8,506 bases of DNA from an uncultured Ideonella sp. (GTDB lineage: Bacteria; Pseudomonadota; Gammaproteobacteria; Burkholderiales; Burkholderiaceae): the NCBI GenBank assembly GCA_946479475.1, contig CAMLGG010000229.1:1-8506 (forward strand), in the 5' to 3' direction. Below are positions 1-6,643 of this stretch, piece by piece. Both the position numbers and the translations under genes were made by a program. How positions within the stretch are numbered: position 1 is the stretch's first letter; each line of letters starts with the position of its first letter. Below the pieces are notes generated by a model, which ran no database searches, had not been told where the DNA came from, and saw nothing but the letters and a program-made list of their open reading frames with translations.

Positions 1-50
1 GCGCCGATGATAGTGCGGATTCCCGTGTGAAAGTAGGACATCGTCAGGCT
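1..50 (+). rRNA. rrf: 5S ribosomal RNA, 3' end (partial)
   Basis: The first 50 bases match the 3' third of a proteobacterial 5S rRNA: the GATAGTG..GGATTCCC stretch, the GTGAAAGTAGG block and the terminal CAGGCT that closes helix I. The 5' part lies outside the window. A strong intrinsic terminator begins 8 bases downstream, as expected at the end of an rRNA operon, so 16S and 23S genes should lie to the left on the same strand. The exact 3' end could be a base or two either side of 50. The call rests on sequence recognition, without a covariance-model score. Confidence 0.93.
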
Positions 51-57
51 AATATTC

Positions 58-93
58 AAAGCCCGACCGCTTTTGAAGCGGTCGGGCTTTTTT
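58..93 (+). terminator. Rho-independent terminator of the rRNA operon, probably bidirectional
   Basis: A perfect 12-bp stem (61-72 pairing with 76-87) closes a 3-base loop. It extends to 15 bp if AAA 58-60 pairs with TTT 88-90, and is followed by a run of six T (88-93). This is a textbook intrinsic terminator for the 5S gene ending at 50. Read on the - strand, the same stem is followed by a shorter T-rich tail (TTTGAATATT). It could therefore also stop the convergent - strand operon whose last gene ends at 186. No better - strand terminator is visible in 94-185. Confidence 0.93.
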
Positions 94-116
94 CATTGTT
101 CTGACCGTTTGGACAC

Positions 117-132
117 GTCTAGACGACTAGAC
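117..132. repeat. Short inverted repeat in the rRNA/operon spacer
   Basis: GTCTAG (117-122) and CTAGAC (127-132) form a 6-bp inverted repeat around a 4-base spacer. The left arm also lies inside the perfect palindrome CGTCTAGACG (116-125). It sits in the 92-base spacer between the rRNA terminator and the end of the glycosyltransferase gene. A second weak stem, GCCGC 138-142 with GCGGC 154-158, lies next to it but has no T-run on either side. CTAG-containing palindromes tend to be scarce in many bacterial genomes, which makes the site mildly notable. No function can be assigned. Confidence 0.4.
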
Positions 133-185
133 AATTTGCCGCGCCCGCACGATGCGGCGAACGTTATGTGCTTGCAGGCAGGGAT

Positions 186-1493
186 TTAAAGTCTGTTCTG
201 GGCGCCGATGGGTCGATTGAGGTGTCTCGACACTCCGCGGTTTTCAAGCAGTTCGCAGGTCTCTCTTACCGCCGAGTTCGGCGCCTGAGCCCAGCTGGCC
301 TGTGGGGGTTGGATCAATGCGGGGCTTCTGGCCCCGCGGTGCAGCAAGCCCTCGATGGCATCATGAACGGCAGCAAGGGTCGCCTCCGCAAGGGGCTGCC
401 ACCGTCCTTGACCCAGCCGTTCGAGGCGCGAGCCGTTCTCGAACTGGTCGTAAGCAGAGGCGAGCACGAGCTGATTCACGCCGGCGCTCAACCCCTGGGC
501 GGCGCTGCCGATCCCTCCGTGGTGGACGAATACGGCGGCCGCAGGCAAAACCTTTCCCAAAGGGCAGTGAGCCATCGGAAGGATGCAGGATTTGGCAGGG
601 GATTGATCCGGGAAGAAGCGCGATAGGAGCAGTACACGAAGATCGAGAGCCTCGCACGCCGGCAGGACCGGCTTGGCGAACTCCCGTGCGCGCCTTTCGG
701 CCGATCCCGGATAGACCACTGCGAAGGGCCTGGAATCCTCCAGAAAGTCATGGAGAGCGACCGACGTCGCATGAGCCGCCGTCGGTTCGAAGACGGGAAA
801 GCCGGTCTGCATGACTCCCCGTTGCGCCCAATCGGGTGGAACGGGGGCAAACCAGTCTGGAAAGAGCGCGATGCCGCCATCGGGGGAGTGCAGCGCTTCT
901 CCAAACAGCGACCCCCCCAGCGGAGAAAGCTTCAAGGAGTCGGTCCAGCGACGAACGGCTGGACGTGCGAGGGGCTCGAGCTTCCACCTGTCGAGCGCCC
1001 ACCAAAGTGCGCGCTTGGCAGGCTCCGGCAGCCAGGCCGGAACCCGCCAAGCTCCAAGGAACATCGGGTCGGCGGTGCTTCGCAGGCCCATCGGGGCCGT
1101 GTAGCCGCTGAGGAGGCGAATTCGGTCGGGCCAAGCCTCTCGCGCCAGACGGGCTCCCGCTGCCAGCGGGGACGCGAACACCGTGAGCGGCCCCGTGCGG
1201 GAAAGACCATCCAGCGCGTCGATCGTTGGACCGAGCGCCGGAACGGCGAGATGGCGCCACAAGACGCCAAAGCCGTGCAGCGGATGCCACAACAGCGGGT
1301 GGTTCAGTGTCCGATCGTGGTCCAGCTGCCCAGCGATGGGGATGAAGTGCGCGCCCTCGTCCTGCACAGCCGGCGCGTAGGGCGCCTGCGAGAGCACGTG
1401 CACTTCATGTCCCCGCTCGAGCAATGCGCGGGCCACCGCCAGGAAGGGATGAAGATCGCCAGCGCTGCCGAGCGTGACCACGGCAAACTTCAT
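186..1493 (-). CDS. RhlB-like family 1 glycosyltransferase
   Basis: This 435-residue protein is the last gene of the operon. It probably transfers a sugar from a nucleotide-sugar donor to a lipid or hydroxy-acyl acceptor on the cytoplasmic side of the inner membrane. The N-terminal GSAGDLHPF motif (9-17) is the acceptor-domain loop of GT1/GT-B enzymes. HHGGIGS (324-330) and DQFEN (349-353) form the C-terminal donor-binding site. Blocks such as LLWHP..FGVLWR (67-80), LFPDWFAP (210-217) and TGFPVF (230-235) resemble the rhamnosyltransferase RhlB of Pseudomonas aeruginosa, which is of similar length (comparison from memory). I chose the ATG at 1493, not an in-frame ATG seven codons upstream, because it gives an ATGA overlap with the preceding gene and places MKFAVVTLGS directly at the fold's first strand. 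It has no signal peptide or membrane span. The sugar and acceptor cannot be read from sequence; macrolide- or sterol-type GT1 activity is the alternative. Confidence 0.88.
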   Translation of the reverse strand: MKFAVVTLGSAGDLHPFLAVARALLERGHEVHVLSQAPYAPAVQDEGAHFIPIAGQLDHDRTLNHPLLWHPLHGFGVLWRHLAVPALGPTIDALDGLSRTGPLTVFASPLAAGARLAREAWPDRIRLLSGYTAPMGLRSTADPMFLGAWRVPAWLPEPAKRALWWALDRWKLEPLARPAVRRWTDSLKLSPLGGSLFGEALHSPDGGIALFPDWFAPVPPDWAQRGVMQTGFPVFEPTAAHATSVALHDFLEDSRPFAVVYPGSAERRAREFAKPVLPACEALDLRVLLLSRFFPDQSPAKSCILPMAHCPLGKVLPAAAVFVHHGGIGSAAQGLSAGVNQLVLASAYDQFENGSRLERLGQGRWQPLAEATLAAVHDAIEGLLHRGARSPALIQPPQASWAQAPNSAVRETCELLENRGVSRHLNRPIGAQNRL

Positions 1494-2749
1494 CTGCGGG
1501 GCCCGCCGAAGCACTGGAAGTCCCGGAACCCGGTCACGCTGGGATGCGAGCCGAAGCGCTCGATCAGCGTCTCAGGACCGGCGGTAACGGTGAAGTAGTC
1601 AAACGCCGCAGGCAGTTCCGTCGCCATCAGATACTGGAAATGGCAGCGGTACTTGTCGCGCCGGATCAGCCCATAACGTACGGCTGAAAAGCTCTGGGCG
1701 AATCGCGGTGAAAGTCGCCGGGGCCCGCCGGTGGCCGGACGTTCCGGGTCCGAGATGCCGTCCAGACAGACCTCGGTCGGGTCGATCAGGGCAAAGCAGC
1801 AGCCGTCGGGTGGCGCAGTGAAGTCGATCCAGACGAGCGACTTCGTCTCGCGCAGCCGCAGGAGTTCGCTCCTGAAATGAACGGCCTCCGGCTGGTAGCT
1901 GAGTACCGGGATGCACTGCCCGAGCGTCAGCATCGCCACGCGGGGGGCAGCTCGATCGAGCAGATTCGCCTCAAGGGCGAGCGCCCTCGCCATGGCACTG
2001 ACAGCCAGCATCGCGCCCGAGCTGTGTCCAACCACCAGCAGCTCATCGAGGTCTTGCGCCGCAGCGAGCTCGACGATCCGCCGCGCAAAATCATCGAGCC
2101 TGCCCTCCAGACCCGGCATGCGGCCCCGCGCCTGTTCGAGGATGGCGCTCGCACTGCGCATCAGCCACGCCATCTGCACCTTGGCTTGCGCTCGACGGGC
2201 GAGAACAACCAGGCCCGCTCCGAGCGCAGCCGCGGCCCCGATACCGAGGGCTGGCAAGCCTGCACGCCAGACGATCGCAGCCAGCACCGCTATCCCCGCC
2301 CCGCCGGCCAGCACCGCCAGAATCAGCCCGGCCGGTGCGGCCAGTGCCAGGAACGCAGGCCAACTGGTCTGCAGAATCCGCCAAAGCGATCCATTGAGGG
2401 CCATCCGCGCCGTCGCTGCCAACGTCAGGGACAGCAGCCGCCATTGGCCCCTGGGCCAGTGCCCGCGGACGATGTCGTCCCATCGCAAGAACTCATACCG
2501 CGTGTCGACGGCCTGCCCCGGCTCTCCGGGATCCCAACGCACATCCCACGCAGCGTTCTTGCCGGCCCGCTCGCGAGGGCCTACTTCGATCCGCACGCCG
2601 TTGACCCTTGCCTGAAGGGCTGCCTGCTCGGCATACAAGGCGTGATAGTGGCCGGGACCTTGCGGATCGAACCCGCTGAGGTAGAGCACGTGCCGCCGCC
2701 GCACGCCCCCGGGCGCTCGCGGGGATGGCGTCACTTCAGGCCCGGCCAT
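1490..2749 (-). CDS. Membrane-anchored alpha/beta-hydrolase-like protein, paralogue B
   Basis: I know no named family for this 419-residue protein, but it reads as a serine hydrolase or acyltransferase of the alpha/beta-hydrolase fold. LSGFDP (24-29) follows a first beta strand. About 130-184 is strongly hydrophobic and fits two membrane spans as a hairpin. GHSSG (241-245) is a nucleophile elbow with Ser243. Asp309 in WIDFTAP and His370 in the CHFQYL block are in the right order to complete a Ser-Asp-His triad. The same blocks (GFDP, RWDDIV, GHSxG, TLGxCIP, WIDxTAP, RLSPRF, HxQYL) recur in the gene at 4508-5662, so the two are paralogues flanking the P450. The start ATG shares one base with the upstream stop (TGATG) and the end overlaps the glycosyltransferase by 4 nt, so translation is probably coupled. 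It may deacylate, lactonise or acylate the pathway product at the membrane. The substrate is unknown; the triad assignment is inference. Confidence 0.8.
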   Translation of the reverse strand: MAGPEVTPSPRAPGGVRRRHVLYLSGFDPQGPGHYHALYAEQAALQARVNGVRIEVGPRERAGKNAAWDVRWDPGEPGQAVDTRYEFLRWDDIVRGHWPRGQWRLLSLTLAATARMALNGSLWRILQTSWPAFLALAAPAGLILAVLAGGAGIAVLAAIVWRAGLPALGIGAAAALGAGLVVLARRAQAKVQMAWLMRSASAILEQARGRMPGLEGRLDDFARRIVELAAAQDLDELLVVGHSSGAMLAVSAMARALALEANLLDRAAPRVAMLTLGQCIPVLSYQPEAVHFRSELLRLRETKSLVWIDFTAPPDGCCFALIDPTEVCLDGISDPERPATGGPRRLSPRFAQSFSAVRYGLIRRDKYRCHFQYLMATELPAAFDYFTVTAGPETLIERFGSHPSVTGFRDFQCFGGPRR

Positions 2750-3093
2750 CAGAAGATGGTCTGCTTGTGCAGGCCCTTGGCGAGCATGAGGTCCACGATC
2801 GGCTGCTCACGCTTGTTCGCACGACGGCAGTGCCCGGGTTGGAACCTGTCCGTCAGCCAAATCACTGCCCGCGCCCAACTTTGCTCCCTCGCGCGCCAGG
2901 CATGCGACGACACGGACTCCCAGGCGTAACCGTTGAACAAGGTGGCATTCACGAAATGGTCCAGCGCGCGTACACCTGCGCGCCCGCGGGAGGTGGGCCC
3001 CCCCAGGCCGATCAGCACGAGCAGGAGGTAGCCGGCAATCGCCATCGGGACGATCGCTGTCATCACCAGAAACCCCGCCATGCGTTCCTTCAT
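2749..3093 (-). CDS. Small single-pass membrane protein of unknown function, phage-like motif pattern
   Basis: This 114-residue protein has one clear hydrophobic span near its N-terminus (about 7-30), followed by a basic, probably soluble tail. The tail carries a pattern: VNATLFNGY, then ESVSSHAWRAR, a WARAVIWLTDRF helix and PGHCRRA with the only cysteine (Cys89). From memory this pattern (N..L..G...E..S.RAWR...W...ID.LF...HC) recurs in small uncharacterised proteins of proteobacterial phages and prophages, some with a similar N-terminal span; no function is known to me. The start is supported by a GAGGG Shine-Dalgarno-like sequence 3 nt upstream and an ATGA overlap with the P450 stop. The end overlaps paralogue B by one base. 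Its place inside the operon suggests a membrane adaptor or accessory subunit, but it could equally be a passenger. I do not assign an activity. Confidence 0.72.
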   Translation of the reverse strand: MKERMAGFLVMTAIVPMAIAGYLLLVLIGLGGPTSRGRAGVRALDHFVNATLFNGYAWESVSSHAWRAREQSWARAVIWLTDRFQPGHCRRANKREQPIVDLMLAKGLHKQTIF

Positions 3094-4511
3094 CCGCCCT
3101 CACCATCCCGCCGTTGGAATACGCGCAGCCGGATGCCATTTTCGGCGCGAATGGTGAGCCGACCCACGGGCTGAGGAACGTGGCCGGGCACCGGCTCGAA
3201 CCGGAATTCGCGCGCCAGCGTGGCGAGGATCAGCGTCGCCTCCTGCTGCGCGAACGCAGCGCCGATGCACACGCGCGGGCCCATCCCGAAAGGCAGGTAG
3301 GCCCGCCGGAGGGATTCACGGACTGAAAGCTCGCCACCGCCGGGCGCCGATTCGGCGTCGTACCGGTCGGGGTCGAACTCGTCGGGGCGAGCCCACAGGT
3401 CCCGATGTCGCTGGATCAGCCAGGGCGAGACCACGACGGATGCGCCGGCCGCCACCTGCTTGTCGCGCATCTGGCAGCCCTTTGCCGACTCGCGAGCCAG
3501 GAAGCCGACGGGCGGGAAAAGACGCAAAGCCTCGCGAAACACGTTGCGGGTCAACGTCAGGTCCTTCAGCGCTCCCGGGTCCTCGCTGGCAGGATCGAAC
3601 GATCTCGCCGCCTCCTCATGCAGGCGTTGCTGAACGTCGGCGCAATGGGCCAGCAGGTGCAGCGCCCACGACAGCGCGCTGGCAGAGGTCTCGTGGCCAG
3701 CAAGGAAGAGCATGGCAACCTGGTCGACCAGCTCGTCGAAATCGAAGCCCTTGCCCGTGCGATCGTCGCGAACGCGCAGCAGGGTCGCCAGGATGTCCCC
3801 ATCCTCGCTGGCCCGGCCAGCGCGGGCGGCGTCGAAGCGAGGCCGGATGAGGCCCGCGAGGAGCGAGCGGATCTCCGTGGCGGCACGGCGGCTGCGGCGG
3901 ATCTGCCACCAGGGACGCAGCCACCTCAGTCCGAAGAACGCCGGCATCATCAGGCGCGGAGCCAGCGCCTGGTAGCGCGCGAAAGCCTCGAAGATCTGCC
4001 GGGCGGCGGCGCTGTCGAGCGGCTGCGACAGGATGGTGCGAAGGATGATGTCTGCCGCCACGTGCGTCATCTCGATCTCGACGTCGTGCTCCGCCCCTTC
4101 GGGCACCTGCCGCAGTCGCGCGGCCATCGCCTCGGCGGCCTCGCGCATCCGGCCGAAAACGTGCCGGATCCGGGCCGCCTCGAACGACGGGTCCATCAGC
4201 GCGCGCTGGCGCCTCCACACTTCGCCGTTGGTCGTGAAGATGCTGTCGCCCAGCAGCGGCCGCAGCGCATCGCCCAGCATCTCGTGCTTGGGGAAACTGG
4301 ACGCCTCCTCGACCATCACGCGACGCACCAGCGAAGGCTCGTTGACCATGTACAGGTCCACTCCGGGCAGGTGCACCTCGCCCATCTTCATGTGGTAGCT
4401 GCGGGCGTACAGGGCATCCAGCCACGAGCGGCGCTTGCTGAAGAACATGCGCCACGCCGACGGGCGCTCGGCCTGGGGCGGCGGGTAATGGGGACAGAAG
4501 CGTTCGTTCAT
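3090..4511 (-). CDS. Cytochrome P450, soluble bacterial type
   Basis: This full-length P450 (473 residues) is a heme-thiolate monooxygenase expected to insert oxygen into a C-H bond, using O2 and electrons from partner proteins. It has a C-helix WRRQR (99-103), the I-helix oxygen-activation motif AGHETSA (271-277), the K-helix ExxR (E327-R330), a DPDRY meander (380-384) and the heme loop FGMGPRVCIG (408-417) with Cys415 as thiolate ligand. No membrane anchor precedes the proline-rich start (HYPPPQAERP), so it should be cytosolic or peripheral. It lies between the two hydrolase paralogues and has 4-nt ATGA overlaps on both sides. Beside an acyl-CoA ligase and a glycosyltransferase, a fatty-acyl or hydrophobic substrate is a reasonable guess; the closest feel is CYP4/CYP102-like long-chain hydroxylases, but I cannot name the CYP family. 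No ferredoxin or ferredoxin reductase gene is in the window, so electrons must come from elsewhere. Confidence 0.95.
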   Translation of the reverse strand: MNERFCPHYPPPQAERPSAWRMFFSKRRSWLDALYARSYHMKMGEVHLPGVDLYMVNEPSLVRRVMVEEASSFPKHEMLGDALRPLLGDSIFTTNGEVWRRQRALMDPSFEAARIRHVFGRMREAAEAMAARLRQVPEGAEHDVEIEMTHVAADIILRTILSQPLDSAAARQIFEAFARYQALAPRLMMPAFFGLRWLRPWWQIRRSRRAATEIRSLLAGLIRPRFDAARAGRASEDGDILATLLRVRDDRTGKGFDFDELVDQVAMLFLAGHETSASALSWALHLLAHCADVQQRLHEEAARSFDPASEDPGALKDLTLTRNVFREALRLFPPVGFLARESAKGCQMRDKQVAAGASVVVSPWLIQRHRDLWARPDEFDPDRYDAESAPGGGELSVRESLRRAYLPFGMGPRVCIGAAFAQQEATLILATLAREFRFEPVPGHVPQPVGRLTIRAENGIRLRVFQRRDGEGG

Positions 4512-5662
4512 GACGTGGCGGCAGTCGCCTGCGGATGACGCTCGCGCAAGGTCGCGGCGCCGGCGGTCAGGGCGAGCAGATCGTAGCCGCCGGCGCGGTC
4601 AGGCGGCTTCAGGTACTGCATGTGCATCGCCATGCGATCGCGACGCAGGGCTCGGTAGCGCTCGGGATCGAGGATCTTGGGGAACCGGGGCGAAAGCCTT
4701 TGCAGCCGTGCACGACCGGGCGTGGACCACGGCGGGATCTGCGCACAGCCGGCCCAGTCGGCGGGCGCGGTGTAGTCGATCCAGGTGAGCGGCTCATGCG
4801 CCGTCAGCGAATCCAGGTCGGTCCGCAGCTCGCCCGCCGTTGCGAAGAAGGACACCAGCGGGATGCAATGCCCGAGCGTCAGCAGCGCGAGCTCCGGTGG
4901 CCGGCGTCCCAATGCCGGCTCTCGCTTCAGCGCCTGCGCAAGGACGCTGGCGGCCAGGGAAGCGCCAGCACTGTGGCCGATGACCAGCAGTTCGCGTTCG
5001 GGCGCAGCCTGCGCCGAACAGCGGGCGATGAGATCCGCCATCGCGTCGATCCGGCTGCGCAGGCCATCGATCTCGCCCGCCGCCTGGGCATGCGAAAAGC
5101 CGTAGAGCCGCATCAGCCAGTCGGTGCCCAGTCGATGAGAGGCCCGATGCCAGCTGCCGACCGCGGCCAAAATCGCGGCCGGCACGGCGAAGGGCCAGGA
5201 CGCGGGCCACAACGCCGTCGATGCGGCCGCCAGGGCAAGCCAGACCAGTGCCCAGGCCATGAGCGCCGCCAAGGGGAAGAGCACGAACAGGAAGTTGCGC
5301 CTGGAGCCCCTCCAGGCGCGCCCGAAGAACCCTTGCCGCCACCCATCGGCGTAGAACAGCCAGTGATCCCGCCAGACGGTCCAGGAGCCGCGGGCCCAGT
5401 GCTTTCGAACGATGTCGTCCCAGCGCAGCAGCGTGTAGCGCGTCACCAAGGGCGGGGCGCCATCGGCCCGTGGCCAGGAGACGTCCCACTCGTCCGCCCA
5501 CTCGTTCAAGGTGCGGCGGGCGCCTACCTCGATGCGCGGGCCGCCGGCCCCTTCGGAGCCCACCGGGCGATGCCGGGCCAGCAGGCGGTACAGCTGGTGG
5601 TAGTAGCGCGGGCTCTTGGGATCGAAGCCAGCAATGAAGAACACGCGCCGGTACACCTGCAT
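4508..5662 (-). CDS. Membrane-anchored alpha/beta-hydrolase-like protein, paralogue A
   Basis: This 384-residue protein is a probable serine hydrolase or acyltransferase and the paralogue of the protein at 1490-2749. It starts almost directly with the first strand and IAGFDP (10-15), without the roughly 17-residue N-terminal extension of paralogue B. RWDDIV (80-85) leads into a hydrophobic segment (about 124-170) that looks like two membrane spans. GHSAG (229-233, Ser231), WIDYTAP (Asp296) and HMQYL (His347) supply the likely Ser-Asp-His triad. It is separated by 30 nt from the MBL-fold gene upstream, the only non-overlapping junction in the operon, and overlaps the P450 start by 4 nt. The ATG at 5662 is the only sensible start: the 10 codons between it and the upstream TGA contain no other start codon. 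No clear Shine-Dalgarno is visible. The shared, unusual layout suggests both copies do related chemistry, perhaps on different acyl chains or as a heteromer; this is inference. Confidence 0.8.
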   Translation of the reverse strand: MQVYRRVFFIAGFDPKSPRYYHQLYRLLARHRPVGSEGAGGPRIEVGARRTLNEWADEWDVSWPRADGAPPLVTRYTLLRWDDIVRKHWARGSWTVWRDHWLFYADGWRQGFFGRAWRGSRRNFLFVLFPLAALMAWALVWLALAAASTALWPASWPFAVPAAILAAVGSWHRASHRLGTDWLMRLYGFSHAQAAGEIDGLRSRIDAMADLIARCSAQAAPERELLVIGHSAGASLAASVLAQALKREPALGRRPPELALLTLGHCIPLVSFFATAGELRTDLDSLTAHEPLTWIDYTAPADWAGCAQIPPWSTPGRARLQRLSPRFPKILDPERYRALRRDRMAMHMQYLKPPDRAGGYDLLALTAGAATLRERHPQATAATS

Positions 5663-5692
5663 CCGGCGATTGTGGCCGCTAACGTGGGGCCG

Positions 5693-6643
5693 TCAGGACA
5701 TGGACAGGTGCACGATCTCGCCATCCGCGCGCAGCAGGCCGTCGCCGATGAGCTTGTGCACCAGCTCCCCAGCCCAGCGCGCCGGGTCGGGCACGACGCG
5801 GCTGGCTTGCGCCGCGGCCAGCCCGAAGACAGGCGTCTCGAGCAGCCAGCGCTCCAGCTCCCCGCGGTCGCGCTGCTGATGTTCGAGCATGTGGAACATC
5901 ACCAGGGCGCGTGCCGCGTGCAGGGCATGCCGGGCCGGATCCTTCTCGAAGGCCTCGAGCCGGCGGCGGCTCGAGGCCAGGGCCGCCTCCACGTCACCGA
6001 AAACGGCACCATGGCCCGGGATGACGATGCGCGGAGCCAGCGACTCGATCAGGTCGAGCGTCCTGCGCGTGGCGCCGAAGCCTTCGCGGCCGAACAGTTC
6101 CGGGAAGATGATCGCCAGCCGGTCCTCCCACAAGGCGTCGCCGGAGATCAGCGTGCGGGTCTGAGGCTCGAAAAGCAGGACCGCCTCGGGGTCGTGTCCC
6201 GGTGCCGCGTGCACCTGCCACCGGGCAGGCCCGAGGTTCAGCTCGGATCCGGGCGCGATCGCGCCGTCCACCTCGAATCTTTCGCACCACTGCCCGGTGA
6301 GCTGATACGTCAGGCGCTCTTCGTCCCAGGCCCGGGCGGCCTCGAAGGAAGGGGCGGGAATCAGCGTGGCGGCGCCGGGGTAGCGGGCCTGCAGGGCCTG
6401 GTTGCCGCCGCAATGGTCAGAGTGAAGGTGCGTGTTGACGATCCGGCCGAGCGGCTGGCCTGCCAGGGCATGCTCGACCAAGGCCAGCGTCATGCCGGCA
6501 TGCCGGGCGTAGCCGGTGTCGACCACGGTGGAGGGCGCCGACGGGGCCGCCTGCGCGAACACCACCTGGTTGGCCGAAAGCCAGTCCCTTTGCAGGACCT
6601 GCGCCCCGAGCGCCGCCAGCACGCCAGCCTGGCCGGCGGTCAT
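5693..6643 (-). CDS. MBL-fold metallo-hydrolase with C-terminal helical domain (LACTB2/glyoxalase II-like)
   Basis: This 316-residue metallo-beta-lactamase-fold hydrolase probably cleaves a thioester, ester or lactone with two metal ions. THLHSDHCGG (71-80) is the HxHxDH signature. Further ligands are His150 in PGHD, Asp169 in SGDA and His211 in PGHG, so the metal site is complete. After the core, about 240-316 forms a helical, winged-helix-like tail typical of the LACTB2-type branch. The frame stays open upstream to an ATG at 6757, but I chose the ATG at 6643 because it makes a 4-nt ATGA overlap with the ligase gene and the extra 38 residues would lie antisense to nothing conserved and inside the ligase's C-terminal coding region. 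There is no signal peptide, so it is cytosolic. Directly after an acyl-CoA ligase, a thioesterase-like or editing role on acyl-CoA is plausible. Simple detoxification of a reactive intermediate is an alternative. Confidence 0.88.
   Translation of the reverse strand: MTAGQAGVLAALGAQVLQRDWLSANQVVFAQAAPSAPSTVVDTGYARHAGMTLALVEHALAGQPLGRIVNTHLHSDHCGGNQALQARYPGAATLIPAPSFEAARAWDEERLTYQLTGQWCERFEVDGAIAPGSELNLGPARWQVHAAPGHDPEAVLLFEPQTRTLISGDALWEDRLAIIFPELFGREGFGATRRTLDLIESLAPRIVIPGHGAVFGDVEAALASSRRRLEAFEKDPARHALHAARALVMFHMLEHQQRDRGELERWLLETPVFGLAAAQASRVVPDPARWAGELVHKLIGDGLLRADGEIVHLSMS

Noticed and set aside
138..158. GCCGC/GCGGC hairpin as a terminator for the - strand operon
   Set aside because: The stem is only 5 bp with an 11-base loop and no T-run follows on the - strand; the hairpin at 58-93 is far stronger.
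1494..1514. Upstream ATG for the glycosyltransferase, seven codons earlier
   Set aside because: MKFAVVTLGS at 1493 matches the usual GT1 N-terminus and makes an ATGA overlap with the previous gene, so the extra codons are unlikely to be used.
1877..2929. 350-codon open frame on the + strand
   Set aside because: It is antisense to hydrolase B and the small membrane protein, is low-complexity basic and proline-rich, and has no motif.
3405..4538. 377-codon open frame on the + strand
   Set aside because: It is antisense to the P450, whose heme, I-helix and ExxR motifs are intact; no domain is recognisable in the mirror frame.
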